Source: Frankia canadensis (GTDB lineage: Bacteria; Actinomycetota; Actinomycetes; Frankiales; Frankiaceae). Taken from it: a stretch of DNA of 45,666 nt. The first letter of the stretch is position 1. Each line of letters opens with the position of its first letter. The stretch is from assembly GCF_900197875.1 (NCBI RefSeq), contig NZ_FZMO01000212.1:1-45666 (forward strand), read 5' to 3'. The notes below the pieces were generated by a model that saw only the letters and a list, made by a program, of their open reading frames with translations, ran no database searches and was not told the DNA's origin. The translations under genes and the position numbers were made by a program. Of this stretch, positions 17,086-25,665 are shown piece by piece.

Positions 17086-17780
17086 GCCGGCGCCGGGGCG
17101 TAGCGCAGGGTCTGGACCCGCCAGCCCCGCTGGGTGAGGGCGAGCTCGGCCGTGGCGGCCCGGGTGGGCACGCCCGGGGCGTCGCCGACGTGGCGCCCGG
17201 CGGCGTCGAGCAGGCCGACCGTGGTTGTCCGCAGGGTGAAGGTCACGGTGGCGACGAGGCCGACGCGGGGCTGCGCGGACACATCGGCGAGCCCGTAGGC
17301 GGGACCGTCGGCGTGCAGCCCGCGCTGCTGCAGGGAGCGGCTCACGCCGACGTCCAGGGCGCAGGTCTGGCAGCCGGCGAGTGCCGTCGCGCTGATCGCG
17401 GCGAGCCGGCCGCCTCGGGTGGCGTCGTTGATCTCACGGAAGTAGGCCTCGACGGTCGTGCGGGCGGCGGCCGGGGAGTCGTCCGCGCCGGGCACGCCGG
17501 CTTCGCCGGTGGCCGTCACATCGCCGCCGGACGTGCCGGGACGAGCGGGCAGCGGGGCGCCGCCGGCGCTGCCGCCGGAATCATCGCAGCCGGCGAGCAC
17601 GCCCATCCCAGCCAGCATGGCGAGCCCAGCCAGCAGAGCGAGCCTGACCAGCAGGGCGAGCCTGACCAGCAGGGCGCGGCCCGGCGGGCCCGCGGGCCGT
17701 GCGGGGAGGCGTGACGATCCGGTGTCCGTCCGCCCGGTGTCCGTCCGCCCGGTGTCCGTCCGCCCGGTGTCCGTCCGCAC
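17082..17780 (-). CDS. Putative lipoprotein with repeat-built signal region
   Basis: The 232-aa protein has a lipobox MGVLAGC preceded by a hydrophobic stretch made of repeated LLxxLA hexapeptides (18-bp units at 17614-17676). After the lipidated cysteine comes a Gly/Ser linker, then an NTF2-like domain (TTVEAYFREINDATRGG...). It should be anchored to the outer face of the membrane. Two cysteines (GCQTCALDVG) form a CxxC-like pair. The GTG at 17780 is a tentative start: it has no ribosome site, but TATTCT lies 8 nt upstream. This start places a 15-bp x 4 tandem repeat in frame, encoding RTDTG four times. The next gene is the PKD protein. Confidence 0.65.
   Translation of the reverse strand: MRTDTGRTDTGRTDTGRTDTGSSRLPARPAGPPGRALLVRLALLVRLALLAGLAMLAGMGVLAGCDDSGGSAGGAPLPARPGTSGGDVTATGEAGVPGADDSPAAARTTVEAYFREINDATRGGRLAAISATALAGCQTCALDVGVSRSLQQRGLHADGPAYGLADVSAQPRVGLVATVTFTLRTTTVGLLDAAGRHVGDAPGVPTRAATAELALTQRGWRVQTLRYAPAPA
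17614..17676 (-). repeat. 18-bp imperfect tandem repeat in lipoprotein signal peptide
   Basis: Three and a half 18-bp units (17614-17631, 17632-17649, 17650-17667, 17668-17676) encode, on the minus strand, the hexapeptides that form the hydrophobic core of the signal sequence. The two middle units differ at one base. Confidence 0.8.
17719..17778 (-). repeat. 15-bp perfect tandem repeat, four copies
   Basis: The unit CCGGTGTCCGTCCGC on the plus strand is repeated four times without a mismatch (17719, 17734, 17749, 17764). Read on the minus strand it encodes the pentapeptide RTDTG in the frame of the lipoprotein gene, keeping phase because the unit is a multiple of three. Copy number could vary between strains. 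Confidence 0.95.
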
Positions 17781-17788
17781 AGGTCGCC

Positions 17789-17794
17789 AGAATA
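17789..17794 (-). promoter_or_regulatory. Candidate -10 box for lipoprotein-PKD operon
   Basis: TATTCT on the minus strand lies 8 nt before the GTG at 17780. This fits a leaderless transcript and is the main support for that start. Confidence 0.3.
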
Positions 17795-17848
17795 GCCATG
17801 AAAACGCGGCATGTGGATAGGGAGCCACCGACAACGGTGGGCAGGTCC

Positions 17849-17854
17849 TACTAT
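17849..17854 (+). promoter_or_regulatory. Candidate -10 box of leaderless xerD transcript
   Basis: TACTAT lies 7 nt before the ATG at 17862. An ACCGAC sequence stands 16 nt further upstream as a weak -35. No ribosome site precedes the ATG. Confidence 0.45.
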
Positions 17855-17861
17855 TCGTTTG

Positions 17862-19004
17862 ATGATGGAAGTGACCGGCGGCGGCGAGGCCTTCCGGATG
17901 CGCTCCTCCGGCGACGGGGGAGCGGACGGCGAGCCGGCCGGGCCGGCGGACACCCCGTGCCCGCCGGCGAACGTCGTCGCTCGCTATCTCCATCACCTCG
18001 AGGGCGAACGCGGACTCGCCCACAACTCGGTCCTCGCCTACCGTCGGGATCTTCGCCGCTACCTCGACCATCTGTCGGCGCACGGCCTGTGCTCGTTGGA
18101 CGCGGTGGGCGAGGCGGAGGTTGCCGGTTTCGCCGCGGCGCTGCGTTCGGGTGACGACACGCACCAGCCGCTGGCCGCGGCCTCGGTGGCGCGCATGCTC
18201 GTGGCGGTGCGCTCGCTGCACCGCTTCGCCGCCGACGAGGGTGACGTCAGCGAGGACGTGTCGCGGCCGGTGCGCCCGCCCGCGCCGCCGCGCAGGCTGC
18301 CGAAGGCGCTCACCGTCGACCAGGTCGGCGCCGTGCTGGCGGCGGCGATCGCCGGGCCGGCGGCCTCGGCGGAGGCGGACGTGACGGAGGTCGCGCGCCG
18401 GCTGCGGGCCAGTGCGCTGCTGGAGCTGCTCTACGGCACCGGGGCGCGCATCTCCGAGGCCGTCGGGCTCGACGTGGACGACCTGGATCTGGACGGCGCC
18501 GCCGTCCGCCTGCACGGCAAGGGCGGGCGGGACCGGGTCGTCCCACTGGGCCGCTGCGCGGTCGAGGCGATCACGGACTACCTGCGGGCCGGTCGGCCGG
18601 CGCTCGCGGGGCCCCGCTCGGGGGCGGCGGTCTTCCTGTCGCGCCGCGGCAACCGGTTGTCCCGGCAGAGCGCCTGGACGGTGCTGCGCACGGCCGCCGC
18701 CGCGGCCGGCGTCGAGGGGGTGTCGCCGCACGTGCTGCGGCACTCGTTCGCCACTCACCTGCTCGATGGCGGGGCGGACGTTCGGGTGGTCCAGGAGCTG
18801 CTGGGCCACGCGTCCGTGAGCACGACCCAGATCTACACGCTGGTGACCGTCGACCGCCTGCGGGAGGTGTATGCGACGTCACACCCGCGCGCGCTCACCG
18901 CGCGGCCACCCGCGGCGCCGACACCGGGCGGCGGCTGGATCCCCGGCGCCCGGGCAGCGAGCGGGGACCATACCCGCCTGACGGAGTCATTCCCTCTGCG
19001 CTGA
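17862..19004 (+). CDS. xerD: Site-specific tyrosine recombinase XerD/XerC
   Basis: The 380-aa protein has an N-terminal core-binding (SAM-like) domain, about residues 30-130, and a catalytic domain with all active residues: R in [10 protein letters not shown] in GKGGRDR, HVLRHSF (H and R), H in [14 protein letters not shown], and Y in the same motif. It resolves chromosome dimers at dif together with a partner recombinase. It is longer than the usual ~300 aa because of ~28 extra N-terminal and ~30 C-terminal residues plus a short insert. The ATG at 17862 is chosen from the -10 spacing; ATG 17911 with a GAGG site is an alternative. Confidence 0.92.
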   Translation: MMEVTGGGEAFRMRSSGDGGADGEPAGPADTPCPPANVVARYLHHLEGERGLAHNSVLAYRRDLRRYLDHLSAHGLCSLDAVGEAEVAGFAAALRSGDDTHQPLAAASVARMLVAVRSLHRFAADEGDVSEDVSRPVRPPAPPRRLPKALTVDQVGAVLAAAIAGPAASAEADVTEVARRLRASALLELLYGTGARISEAVGLDVDDLDLDGAAVRLHGKGGRDRVVPLGRCAVEAITDYLRAGRPALAGPRSGAAVFLSRRGNRLSRQSAWTVLRTAAAAAGVEGVSPHVLRHSFATHLLDGGADVRVVQELLGHASVSTTQIYTLVTVDRLREVYATSHPRALTARPPAAPTPGGGWIPGARAASGDHTRLTESFPLR

Positions 19005-19005
19005 A

Positions 19006-19024
19006 GCCGGCGGCGACCGCCGGC
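19006..19024. terminator. Hairpin between convergent xerD and small gene
   Basis: A perfect 8-bp GC-only stem (19006-19013 with 19017-19024) with a 3-nt loop begins 1 nt after the xerD stop and ends 8 nt before the stop of the convergent gene. There is no T-run, so it may act as a U-less bidirectional terminator. Confidence 0.5.
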
Positions 19025-19032
19025 GGGTCCGC

Positions 19033-19251
19033 TCAGGACGGTGTGTACGGCCCGAGGCTCGGCATGCCGTTGGACGGCGCCGACGTCGGCACTCCGCCGA
19101 CTCCGCCGACTGCCTGCGTGCTGCGCTCGGCCAGTGTCTCGCCCACCTTGCGGGCGATCGCCTCCATCAGGCGCAGCGCCTGCGGCAGCGACAGGTTCAG
19201 CACCACTTCGCTGTCGTTCGTCATCGCGAAGCGAACCGATACGTCCGCCAT
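19033..19251 (-). CDS. Small protein of unknown function
   Basis: The 72-aa protein starts at ATG 19251 with GAGAGG 8 nt upstream. Residues 1-45 have alternating beta/helix character (VRFAMTNDSEVVLNLSLPQALRLMEAIARKV) and resemble a small ligand- or protein-binding module; the tail is Gly/Ser/Pro-rich. An in-frame GTG at 19425 with AGAGGAG upstream would add 58 Ser-rich residues whose codons are far less GC-biased, so I take it to be leader rather than coding. No homologous family is recognised. Confidence 0.6.
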   Translation of the reverse strand: MADVSVRFAMTNDSEVVLNLSLPQALRLMEAIARKVGETLAERSTQAVGGVGGVPTSAPSNGMPSLGPYTPS

Positions 19252-19704
19252 TGCTCGACCTCTCTCGCCTGACTCGGAAGATCTGCTCGATGCGTGTGAA
19301 ACCGAACGGTACGGCCCATCTGCGACCAATGCACGGCCGGGGTTGCCGGACGCACCCGAGGTCTCGCTGGACGTACTCGATCGCTCACCTATGGTCGCTG
19401 CCCATGGGCTGTAGCTGTCTGTCACGTGCGCTGCTCCTCTGCCGGTAGCGACGTGTGTGGGATCCCGCCGACCCGGTCGGAGGCGTGCCCGGCCGGAGGT
19501 GGATCAGTCGGACACGTAGCTGTCCCGTTGTTCATGCATAGTCCCTCATTGCCCTCGGCTGTCCGCGAGGGGGTAGGTGCATGGTGGGTCGTCACGCCAG
19601 AGGGTGAACAGCCCGGCTCCCACCGTCCGGGCCCCGTATGAGGTCAGATGTACGCGCGGTCACCGGATCGGGCGCCATGGCGTCGGGTCGGGCAGGATGA
19701 CAGG
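19252..19704. other. Divergent intergenic region
   Basis: About 450 bp between the minus-strand small gene and the plus-strand F420 oxidoreductase gene. Apart from the possible N-terminal extension to 19425, I see only a weak CCCTCG/CGAGGG inverted repeat near 19550-19575. No gene or clear operator was recognised. Confidence 0.4.
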
Positions 19705-20388
19705 GTGACCGCGACACAGCACGTCCCGCCGGACGTCCCCGCCCTGACGATTGGCATCCTCGGTGGTTCCGGGCCGCAGGGGGGAGGGCTCGGCCTGCGC
19801 CTGGCGGCAGCCGGGCATCTCGTGCTGATCGGTTCCCGGTCCACCGAGCGTGGCCAGGAGGCCGCCGCCAAGCTCGCCGGGCCCGGCAGGCGCATCGAGG
19901 GCGCCGACAACGCCACGGTCGCGGAGCGCGCCGACGTGATCATCGTCGCCGTGCCGTGGGAGGGCCACCGGGAGACCCTCGAGGCGCTGCGCGCCCCCCT
20001 GGCCGGGAAGATCGTCATCGACTGCGTGAACCCCATGGGCTTCGACAAGGGCGGCGCGTTCGGCCTGCAGGTACCCGAGGGCAGCGCCGCCCAGCAGGCC
20101 GCGGCGGTCCTGACGGACAGCACGGTCGTGGCCGCCTTCCACCACGTCTCGGCGGTACTGCTGGCCGACGAGTCGGTCGAGACCATCGACACCGACGTGC
20201 TCGTGCTCGGCGACGACCGGGCCGCCACCGACCTGGTCGCGGCGCTGGCCGAGCGGATTCCCGGCATGCGCGGCATCTACGCCGGCAAGCTGCGCAACGC
20301 CGGCCAGGTCGAGGCGTTGACCGCCAACCTGATCTCGATCAACCGCCGGTACAAGGCGCACGCCGGGCTACGTGTCACCGACGTGTGA
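19705..20388 (+). CDS. npdG: F420-dependent NADP oxidoreductase (NADPH:F420 reductase)
   Basis: The 227-aa protein has the N-terminal Rossmann motif GILGGSGPQGGGLGLRLA, where the bulky GPQGGGLG loop is typical of F420:NADP oxidoreductases, then GSR for NADP phosphate binding and VDCVNPMGFDKGG. FNO-type enzymes transfer hydride between NADPH and the deazaflavin F420, which supplies reduced F420 in actinobacteria. The GTG at 19705 follows a GGATGACAGG stretch; the frame upstream has no domain sequence. Its neighbour at 20399 follows on the same strand. Confidence 0.9.
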   Translation: MTATQHVPPDVPALTIGILGGSGPQGGGLGLRLAAAGHLVLIGSRSTERGQEAAAKLAGPGRRIEGADNATVAERADVIIVAVPWEGHRETLEALRAPLAGKIVIDCVNPMGFDKGGAFGLQVPEGSAAQQAAAVLTDSTVVAAFHHVSAVLLADESVETIDTDVLVLGDDRAATDLVAALAERIPGMRGIYAGKLRNAGQVEALTANLISINRRYKAHAGLRVTDV

Positions 20389-20398
20389 CCGGTACGGC

Positions 20399-21151
20399 AT
20401 GTCACGGGACGACCTGGGGCTGCTCGTGGCGGTCCCCGCACGGGTGGAACGGGTCGTCTCGCTTGTGCCCAGCCTGACCGAGTCGGTCGAGGCGACCGCC
20501 CCCGGGCTGCTCGTGGGCGCCACCCGCTGGTGCACCCACCCGCCGGACCTCGCCCTCGCCCGGGTGGGCGGCACCAAGAACCCGGACCTCGACGCGATCG
20601 TCGCGCTCGAGCCCGACGTGGTGTGCGCGAACGCCGAGGAGAACCGGGCGGCCGACCTCGACGCCCTGCGCGCCGCGGGGCTCGCGGTGTGGGTGACCGC
20701 CCCCGTGACCGTCCCCCAGGCGCTCACCAGCCTGGACCGGATGCTCCGGCTGGCCTGCCGCCGCCCGCGGCCCCGCTGGCTGGACGAGGCCCAGGCCGTG
20801 TGGGCCTCGGCGGCACCTCCCGGCCCGCGGCGGCGTGCCCTGGTGCCGATCTGGCGCCGCCCGTGGATGGCCGTCGGCCGGGACACGTTCACCGGCGACG
20901 TGCTGCGCCGCCTCGGCGTGGACAACGTGCTCGCCGACTCGCCCGCGCGCTATCCGCGCTTCGACCCGGCGGATGTCGCGCCGCACGACCTGGTGGTGCT
21001 GCCCGACGAGCCGTACGCCTTCGGCCCGGATGACGGGCCGGAGGCGTTCCACGCGCCGGCGGTGTGCGTCAGCGGGCGCCTGCTGACCTGGTACGGACCG
21101 TCGCTGGTGACGGCCCGGGGGCAGTTGGCGGCGGCGCTGGCCCAGGTGTGA
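20399..21151 (+). CDS. Helical backbone metal receptor (BtuF/TroA-like substrate-binding domain), no signal peptide
   Basis: The 250-aa protein has the paired motifs of periplasmic cobalamin/iron-siderophore receptors: RVVSLVPSLTESVEA at the start, VGGTKNPDLDAIVALEPDVVCANAEEN in lobe 1, and RDTFTGDVLRRLGVDNVLAD in lobe 2. It lacks a signal peptide or lipobox, so unlike transport receptors it should be cytoplasmic; such stand-alone members are found in actinobacteria and their ligand is unknown. Start ATG 20399 lies 10 bp after the npdG stop, so the pair is probably an operon; an overlapping GTG at 20372 is possible. No permease or ATPase gene is near. Confidence 0.8.
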   Translation: MSRDDLGLLVAVPARVERVVSLVPSLTESVEATAPGLLVGATRWCTHPPDLALARVGGTKNPDLDAIVALEPDVVCANAEENRAADLDALRAAGLAVWVTAPVTVPQALTSLDRMLRLACRRPRPRWLDEAQAVWASAAPPGPRRRALVPIWRRPWMAVGRDTFTGDVLRRLGVDNVLADSPARYPRFDPADVAPHDLVVLPDEPYAFGPDDGPEAFHAPAVCVSGRLLTWYGPSLVTARGQLAAALAQV

Positions 21152-21182
21152 GATCGGCCGGCACGGCCGTGCCGGATGCTCG

Positions 21183-21231
21183 GGCTGGCCCCTCGTGGCC
21201 TTCGTGGCCTTCGTGGCCCGAGGGGTCAGCC
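21183..21231. terminator. Hairpin between convergent receptor gene and panB
   Basis: Arms 21183-21195 and 21219-21231 pair at 12 of 13 positions around a 23-nt loop that contains TGGCCTTCG direct repeats. A smaller palindrome (GGCACGGCCGTGCC) lies just before it. Position between two convergent stops supports bidirectional termination. Confidence 0.5.
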
Positions 21232-21259
21232 GGTCATCCGATCAGTCGCCGAGCTCGAG

Positions 21260-22168
21260 TCAGTAGCTGTGCTCGACCGTCGGGTAGTGGCCGTCGCGCA
21301 CCTCGTCGCGGTAGGCGCGAGCCGCGGTACCGAGGGCGGTGCGCAGGTCGGCGAAGCGGCGCACGAAGCGGGGCGTGCGACCGCCGCTGAGCCCGGCCAT
21401 GTCCTGCCAGACCAGCACCTGGGCATCGCAGTCCACGCCGGCGCCGATCCCGACCGTGGCGATGCGCAGTTCCTTGGTGACCCGGGCGGCGAGATCCGCC
21501 GGCACCACCTCGAGCACGACGGCGAACGCTCCCGCCGCCTCGATCGCCCGCGCGTCGGCGAGAAGCACCTCGCCGGCCTCGTCACGTCCCTGGACCCGGT
21601 AGCCGCCCAGCGTGTGGATGCTCTGCGGGGTCAGGCCCAGATGCCCGATGACCGGGATACCCGCGCCGGTCAGCGCCTCGACCGCGGGGGCGACCCGCGC
21701 GCCGCCCTCCAGCTTCACCGCGTGCGCGCCAGCCTCCTTGAGGAAGCGGGTGGCCGTCTCCAGAGCCTGGACGGGCCCGGCCTGGTAGGAGCCGAAGGGC
21801 AGGTCGGCGACGACCATCGCGTGCGGCGCGCCGCGCACCACCGCGCGGACCAGCGGGATCAGTTCGTCGACCGTGACCGGCACGGTGGTGTCGTAGCCGT
21901 AGACGACATTGGCGGCCGAGTCGCCGACCAACAGGACGGGGATCTCGGCGTCGTCGAACACCGAGGCGGTGGTGAAGTCGTAGGCGGTGAGCATCGCCCA
22001 CTTCTCACCCCGGCTCTTCGCGGCGGCGACGTCACGGACGGTGAATCGCGAGCGGCGCGGCTGGCGGGGTTCGGCCGGCGCGCCGTACAGCGTCGCCGCC
22101 GCGTCCGCGGGAGCCGTCGGGTGGGATGGGGCCGATGTCTCGGGGGAGTTGGTGCCTGACGACGTCAT
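21260..22168 (-). CDS. panB: 3-methyl-2-oxobutanoate hydroxymethyltransferase
   Basis: The 302-aa enzyme makes ketopantoate from 2-oxoisovalerate and methylene-tetrahydrofolate, the first step toward pantothenate and CoA. Family motifs are [10 protein letters not shown] (start of barrel), [21 protein letters not shown] (metal-binding Asp), [16 protein letters not shown] with the metal/substrate residues, GHLGLTPQS and IGIGAG. The first ~40 residues are a Ser/Ala/Pro-rich extension. The ATG at 22168 has AGGAG 6 nt upstream. Close to the glnA/glnE block, as in M. tuberculosis. Confidence 0.95.
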   Translation of the reverse strand: MTSSGTNSPETSAPSHPTAPADAAATLYGAPAEPRQPRRSRFTVRDVAAAKSRGEKWAMLTAYDFTTASVFDDAEIPVLLVGDSAANVVYGYDTTVPVTVDELIPLVRAVVRGAPHAMVVADLPFGSYQAGPVQALETATRFLKEAGAHAVKLEGGARVAPAVEALTGAGIPVIGHLGLTPQSIHTLGGYRVQGRDEAGEVLLADARAIEAAGAFAVVLEVVPADLAARVTKELRIATVGIGAGVDCDAQVLVWQDMAGLSGGRTPRFVRRFADLRTALGTAARAYRDEVRDGHYPTVEHSY

Positions 22169-22508
22169 GAGCACTCCTGAGGGGTCCGTCCGGGCGCTGG
22201 GCGTCCCGGCGTGCTGTCCATGCTGCCACCGTGGCGCCACCCATGCCGGGCCGCGCCGTGGGCCCGCTGCGGCCGCGCGACCTGGCGGATGGACCCCTCC
22301 CCGGGGCGACCCGATCGCCCCACCTGGGCAACCACGGGGCACGACACTCCCGCTGCCATCGACAACGGATGCGTCTGCGGCCGGAGGCACGTATGCTGAT
22401 CTTGAAATGCGACAGGAACGTGCGGCGCGAACAGGTGGCGGGTGGCCAATCCATGCGGATGCACCGGCATGGCGATGGGACGGGCAGGGCGAGCGGGCGG
22501 CGCGTTCC
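22169..22508. other. Divergent intergenic region between panB and tetR
   Basis: About 340 bp with no assignable gene. It holds the panB ribosome site and probably both promoters. On the plus strand TATGCT (22392-22397) lies 9 nt before an in-frame ATG at 22407 that would extend the TetR protein by 34 residues. No obvious TetR-type operator palindrome was seen. Confidence 0.4.
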
Positions 22509-23489
22509 ATGACGCTCCAGGACGCGCACCCGCCGCAGCCGCGCCGGCCGTCGGATCGCGCGCCGTCCGGCGTGCGCGGATCGCGGGCGCCCGGGCGGCC
22601 CCGCGATCCCCGCTGTGACGAGGCGATCCTCGACGCGGCGCTGCGGGAGCTGGCCACGGCCGGGTTCACCCGGCTGTCGATGGAGGCCGTGGCGGCCAGC
22701 GCCGGGGTCGGCAAGGCGACGGTCTACCGGCGCTGGCCGACGAAGGACGCCCTCATCGCCGACGCGCTGGACACGCTGGCCGACGACGTCGAGGCGGTGG
22801 AGACCGGCTCGCTGCGCGACGACCTGGTGGCCTGGCTCAACGCGCTGCGCCGGCGCAACATCCAGACGCTGGCCGGGCTGATCATGCCGAAGCTGGCCGC
22901 CGAGCGGTCCGCCCACCCGGAGCTGTTCGCCGCCTACTCCCAGCGGGTAGTGGAGCCGACCCGCCGGCACGCGGCCGAGCTGCTGCGGCGCGCCGTCGCC
23001 AGCGGGGAGCTCGCCGCCGACGTCGACGTCGACCTCGTCGTGGACATGCTCGTCGGCCCGGTCGTCTACCGGCAGTACATGAGCGGCGACCGGGAGGTGA
23101 GTGGCACCCGCATCGGCCGGATCGTCGACGTGCTTCTCGACGGCATCCGCGCCCGTGACGGCGCCGCCCGCGGCGGTGCGGGCGACCCGCCGGAGGGCGA
23201 CCGTCAGGATGGCGATCCGGGCGAGGACGGTCCGGTCACGGATGGCGGCGCGGGCGAGGGCGGTTCCGGGGAGGACGGCCCAGGCGAGGGCGGGCCGCGC
23301 GCGGACGGCACGGTCGACGGTGCCGGGAGAGCCGGTGTCGCGTACCGGGTGGGCGGGCCGTACACCGTCGGTGGCCCCTACCCGGTCGGCGGGTTGTACC
23401 GGGTGGGCGATCCCTACCCGGTGGGCGGGCAGAGCGGCGCGGGTCTCTCGTCCGACAACGGCCGGGACGCCGCGGGCTCGTCACCCTGA
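22509..23489 (+). CDS. TetR family regulator with hexapeptide-repeat tail
   Basis: The 326-aa protein carries a TetR N-terminal HTH (about residues 37-85, [44 protein letters not shown] split across the helices) and a TetR_C-like ligand domain to about residue 215. The last ~110 residues are unusual: an acidic Gly/Asp/Glu stretch and then five Y-x-V-G-G-P-like hexapeptides at residues 279-308. Typical TetR proteins are ~200 aa. The regulated gene is unknown; panB is divergent and thrS lies downstream. ATG 22509 is used; ATG 22407 is also possible. Confidence 0.82.
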   Translation: MTLQDAHPPQPRRPSDRAPSGVRGSRAPGRPRDPRCDEAILDAALRELATAGFTRLSMEAVAASAGVGKATVYRRWPTKDALIADALDTLADDVEAVETGSLRDDLVAWLNALRRRNIQTLAGLIMPKLAAERSAHPELFAAYSQRVVEPTRRHAAELLRRAVASGELAADVDVDLVVDMLVGPVVYRQYMSGDREVSGTRIGRIVDVLLDGIRARDGAARGGAGDPPEGDRQDGDPGEDGPVTDGGAGEGGSGEDGPGEGGPRADGTVDGAGRAGVAYRVGGPYTVGGPYPVGGLYRVGDPYPVGGQSGAGLSSDNGRDAAGSSP

Positions 23490-23637
23490 GTACAAATCCG
23501 ATGGGAGTCGCGCGCGGGCACGAGTAGCATCGCGGTCGGGCCAGGAAGGCCCGCCGTGGGGCCGCCCGCCGGCTGGCGACACGCCACCCGCGGGGCGAAC
23601 CCCGCGCACGCGTCCTACCGCATACAGGAGACTCTCG

Positions 23638-25614
23638 GTGTCCGACGTCCGCGTTACCGTCCAGCATGACCAGCGCAGTGAGTCGCGGGTGGTGCCGACC
23701 GGGACGACGGCCGCCGAACTGTTCGCCGAGGACCGTGCCGTCATCGCCGCTCTCGTCGACGACCAGCAGCGTGATCTCGCACACGTCCTGGTCGACGGCG
23801 CCGTCGTCGAGCCGATCGCCGTCGACTCGCCGGCCGGCCGCGCGATCGTGCGCCACTCCGCCGCGCACGTCGTCGCGCAGGCGGTACAGGAGCTGTTCCC
23901 GGCGGCGAAGCTCGGCATCGGCCCGCCGATCGAGAACGGCTTCTACTACGACTTCGACGTCGAGACCCCGTTCACCCCGGACGACCTGAAGGCCATCGAG
24001 AAGAAGGCCCAGGCCATCATCAAGGCCGGGCAGCGTTTCTCCCGTCGGGTCGTCACCGACGAGCAGGCGCGCGCCGAGCTCGCCGACGAGCCGTACAAGC
24101 TCGAGCTCATCGGGCTGAAGTCGAGCGCCGGTGACGACGCGGAGGCCAGTGTCGAGGTCGGCGGCGGTGAGCTGACCATCTACGACAACCTCGACGCGAA
24201 GACCGGCGAGCAGTGCTGGAAGGACCTCTGTCGCGGCCCGCACGTGCCGAGCACCCGGTCCATCCCGGCGTTCGCCGTGCTGCGCTCGGCCGCCGCCTAC
24301 TGGCGGGGGAGCGAGAAGAACCCGCAGCTGCAGCGCATCTACGGCACCGCCTGGGAGTCGCGCGAGGCGCTCAAGGACTATCAGACCCGCCTGGCGGAGG
24401 CCGAGCGGCGCGACCACCGCCGCCTCGGCGCCGAGCTCGACCTGTTCTCGTTCCCGACCGAGATCGGCCCGGGTCTGTCGGTGTTCCACCCCAAGGGCGG
24501 CGCCATTCGCACCGCCATGGAGGACTATTCCCGCCGCCGGCACATCGAGGCGGGGTATTCGTTCGTGAACACCCCGCACATCACCAAGTCGGATCTGTAC
24601 GAGATCTCCGGGCACCTCGACTGGTTCGCCGACGGCATGTACCCGCCCATGCAGCTCGACGGCGGCACCGACTACTACCTCAAGCCGATGAACTGCCCGA
24701 TGCACATCCTGATCTACCGGTCGCGCGGCCGGTCGTACCGGGAACTGCCACTGCGGCTGTTCGAGTTCGGCACCGTCTACCGGTATGAGAAGTCCGGCGT
24801 GGTGCACGGCCTGACCCGGGTGCGCGGGCTCACCCAGGACGACGCCCATCTGTTCTGTACCCGCGAACAGCTGCCCACCGAGCTCGACAGCACACTGACC
24901 TTCGTTCTCGGCCTGCTGCGCGACTACGGCCTCGACGACTTCTACCTGGAGCTGTCGACTCGTCCCGAGGGCAAGGCCGTCGGCACCGACGAGGAATGGG
25001 CCGAGGCGACCGACCTGCTACGTGAGGCCGCGCAGAAGCAGGACCTCGAGCTCGTCATGGACCCGGGCGGCGGCGCGTTCTACGGCCCGAAGATCTCCGT
25101 GCAGGCCCGTGACGCGATCGGCCGCACCTGGCAGCTGTCCACCATCCAGGTCGACTTCCAGCTGCCGCAGCGCTTCGACCTGGAGTACCAGGCCGCCGAC
25201 GGCACCCGTCAGCGCCCGTTCATGATCCACCGGGCGCTGTTCGGGACGATCGAGCGCTTCCTCGCGATCCTGCTGGAGCACTACGCCGGCGCCCTGCCGC
25301 CGTGGCTCGCCCCCGTGCAGGTCGTCGGCATCCCGATCACCGACGAGCACGTCCCTTACCTGGACGACGTCGCGGCGCGCCTGGCCGCCCGCGGCATCCG
25401 GGTGGAGGTCGACGCCTCCGACGACCGGATGCAGAAGAAGATCCGCACCGCGCAGAAGCAGAAGGTCCCCTTCATGCTGCTGGCCGGCGACGACGACGTG
25501 GCCAAGGGCGCGGTCTCCTTCCGCTTCCGCGACGGCTCCCAGCGCAACGGCGTCCCCGTCGACGACGCCGTTACCGAGATCCTTGACGCCGTCGACCGCC
25601 GCCTGCAGGTCTGA
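23638..25614 (+). CDS. thrS: Threonyl-tRNA synthetase
   Basis: The 658-aa class II synthetase has an N-terminal TGS domain (1-65), the editing domain with [16 protein letters not shown] (HxxxH zinc motif) and CRGPHVPST, catalytic motif 1, motif 2 (MNCPMH, with the zinc Cys, and [23 protein letters not shown] split over the loop), motif 3 ([15 protein letters not shown]), and the C-terminal anticodon-binding domain from ~560. It charges tRNA-Thr. The GTG at 23638 has AGGAG 7 nt upstream. The 3' end carries an 18-bp tandem duplication spanning the stop codon. Confidence 0.96.
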   Translation: MSDVRVTVQHDQRSESRVVPTGTTAAELFAEDRAVIAALVDDQQRDLAHVLVDGAVVEPIAVDSPAGRAIVRHSAAHVVAQAVQELFPAAKLGIGPPIENGFYYDFDVETPFTPDDLKAIEKKAQAIIKAGQRFSRRVVTDEQARAELADEPYKLELIGLKSSAGDDAEASVEVGGGELTIYDNLDAKTGEQCWKDLCRGPHVPSTRSIPAFAVLRSAAAYWRGSEKNPQLQRIYGTAWESREALKDYQTRLAEAERRDHRRLGAELDLFSFPTEIGPGLSVFHPKGGAIRTAMEDYSRRRHIEAGYSFVNTPHITKSDLYEISGHLDWFADGMYPPMQLDGGTDYYLKPMNCPMHILIYRSRGRSYRELPLRLFEFGTVYRYEKSGVVHGLTRVRGLTQDDAHLFCTREQLPTELDSTLTFVLGLLRDYGLDDFYLELSTRPEGKAVGTDEEWAEATDLLREAAQKQDLELVMDPGGGAFYGPKISVQARDAIGRTWQLSTIQVDFQLPQRFDLEYQAADGTRQRPFMIHRALFGTIERFLAILLEHYAGALPPWLAPVQVVGIPITDEHVPYLDDVAARLAARGIRVEVDASDDRMQKKIRTAQKQKVPFMLLAGDDDVAKGAVSFRFRDGSQRNGVPVDDAVTEILDAVDRRLQV

Positions 25615-25630
25615 CCGCCGCCTGCAGGTC
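25594..25630 (+). repeat. 18-bp direct repeat across the thrS stop codon
   Basis: The sequence GACCGCCGCCTGCAGGTC occurs at 25594-25611 and again at 25613-25630, a period of 19. The first copy holds the last codons of thrS, and TGA sits at the junction. The duplication leaves a second copy of the C-terminal coding bases out of frame beyond the stop. Confidence 0.9.
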
Positions 25631-25665
25631 CGACAACGGTCCTGACTGGACGCCGCCCGCAGGGT

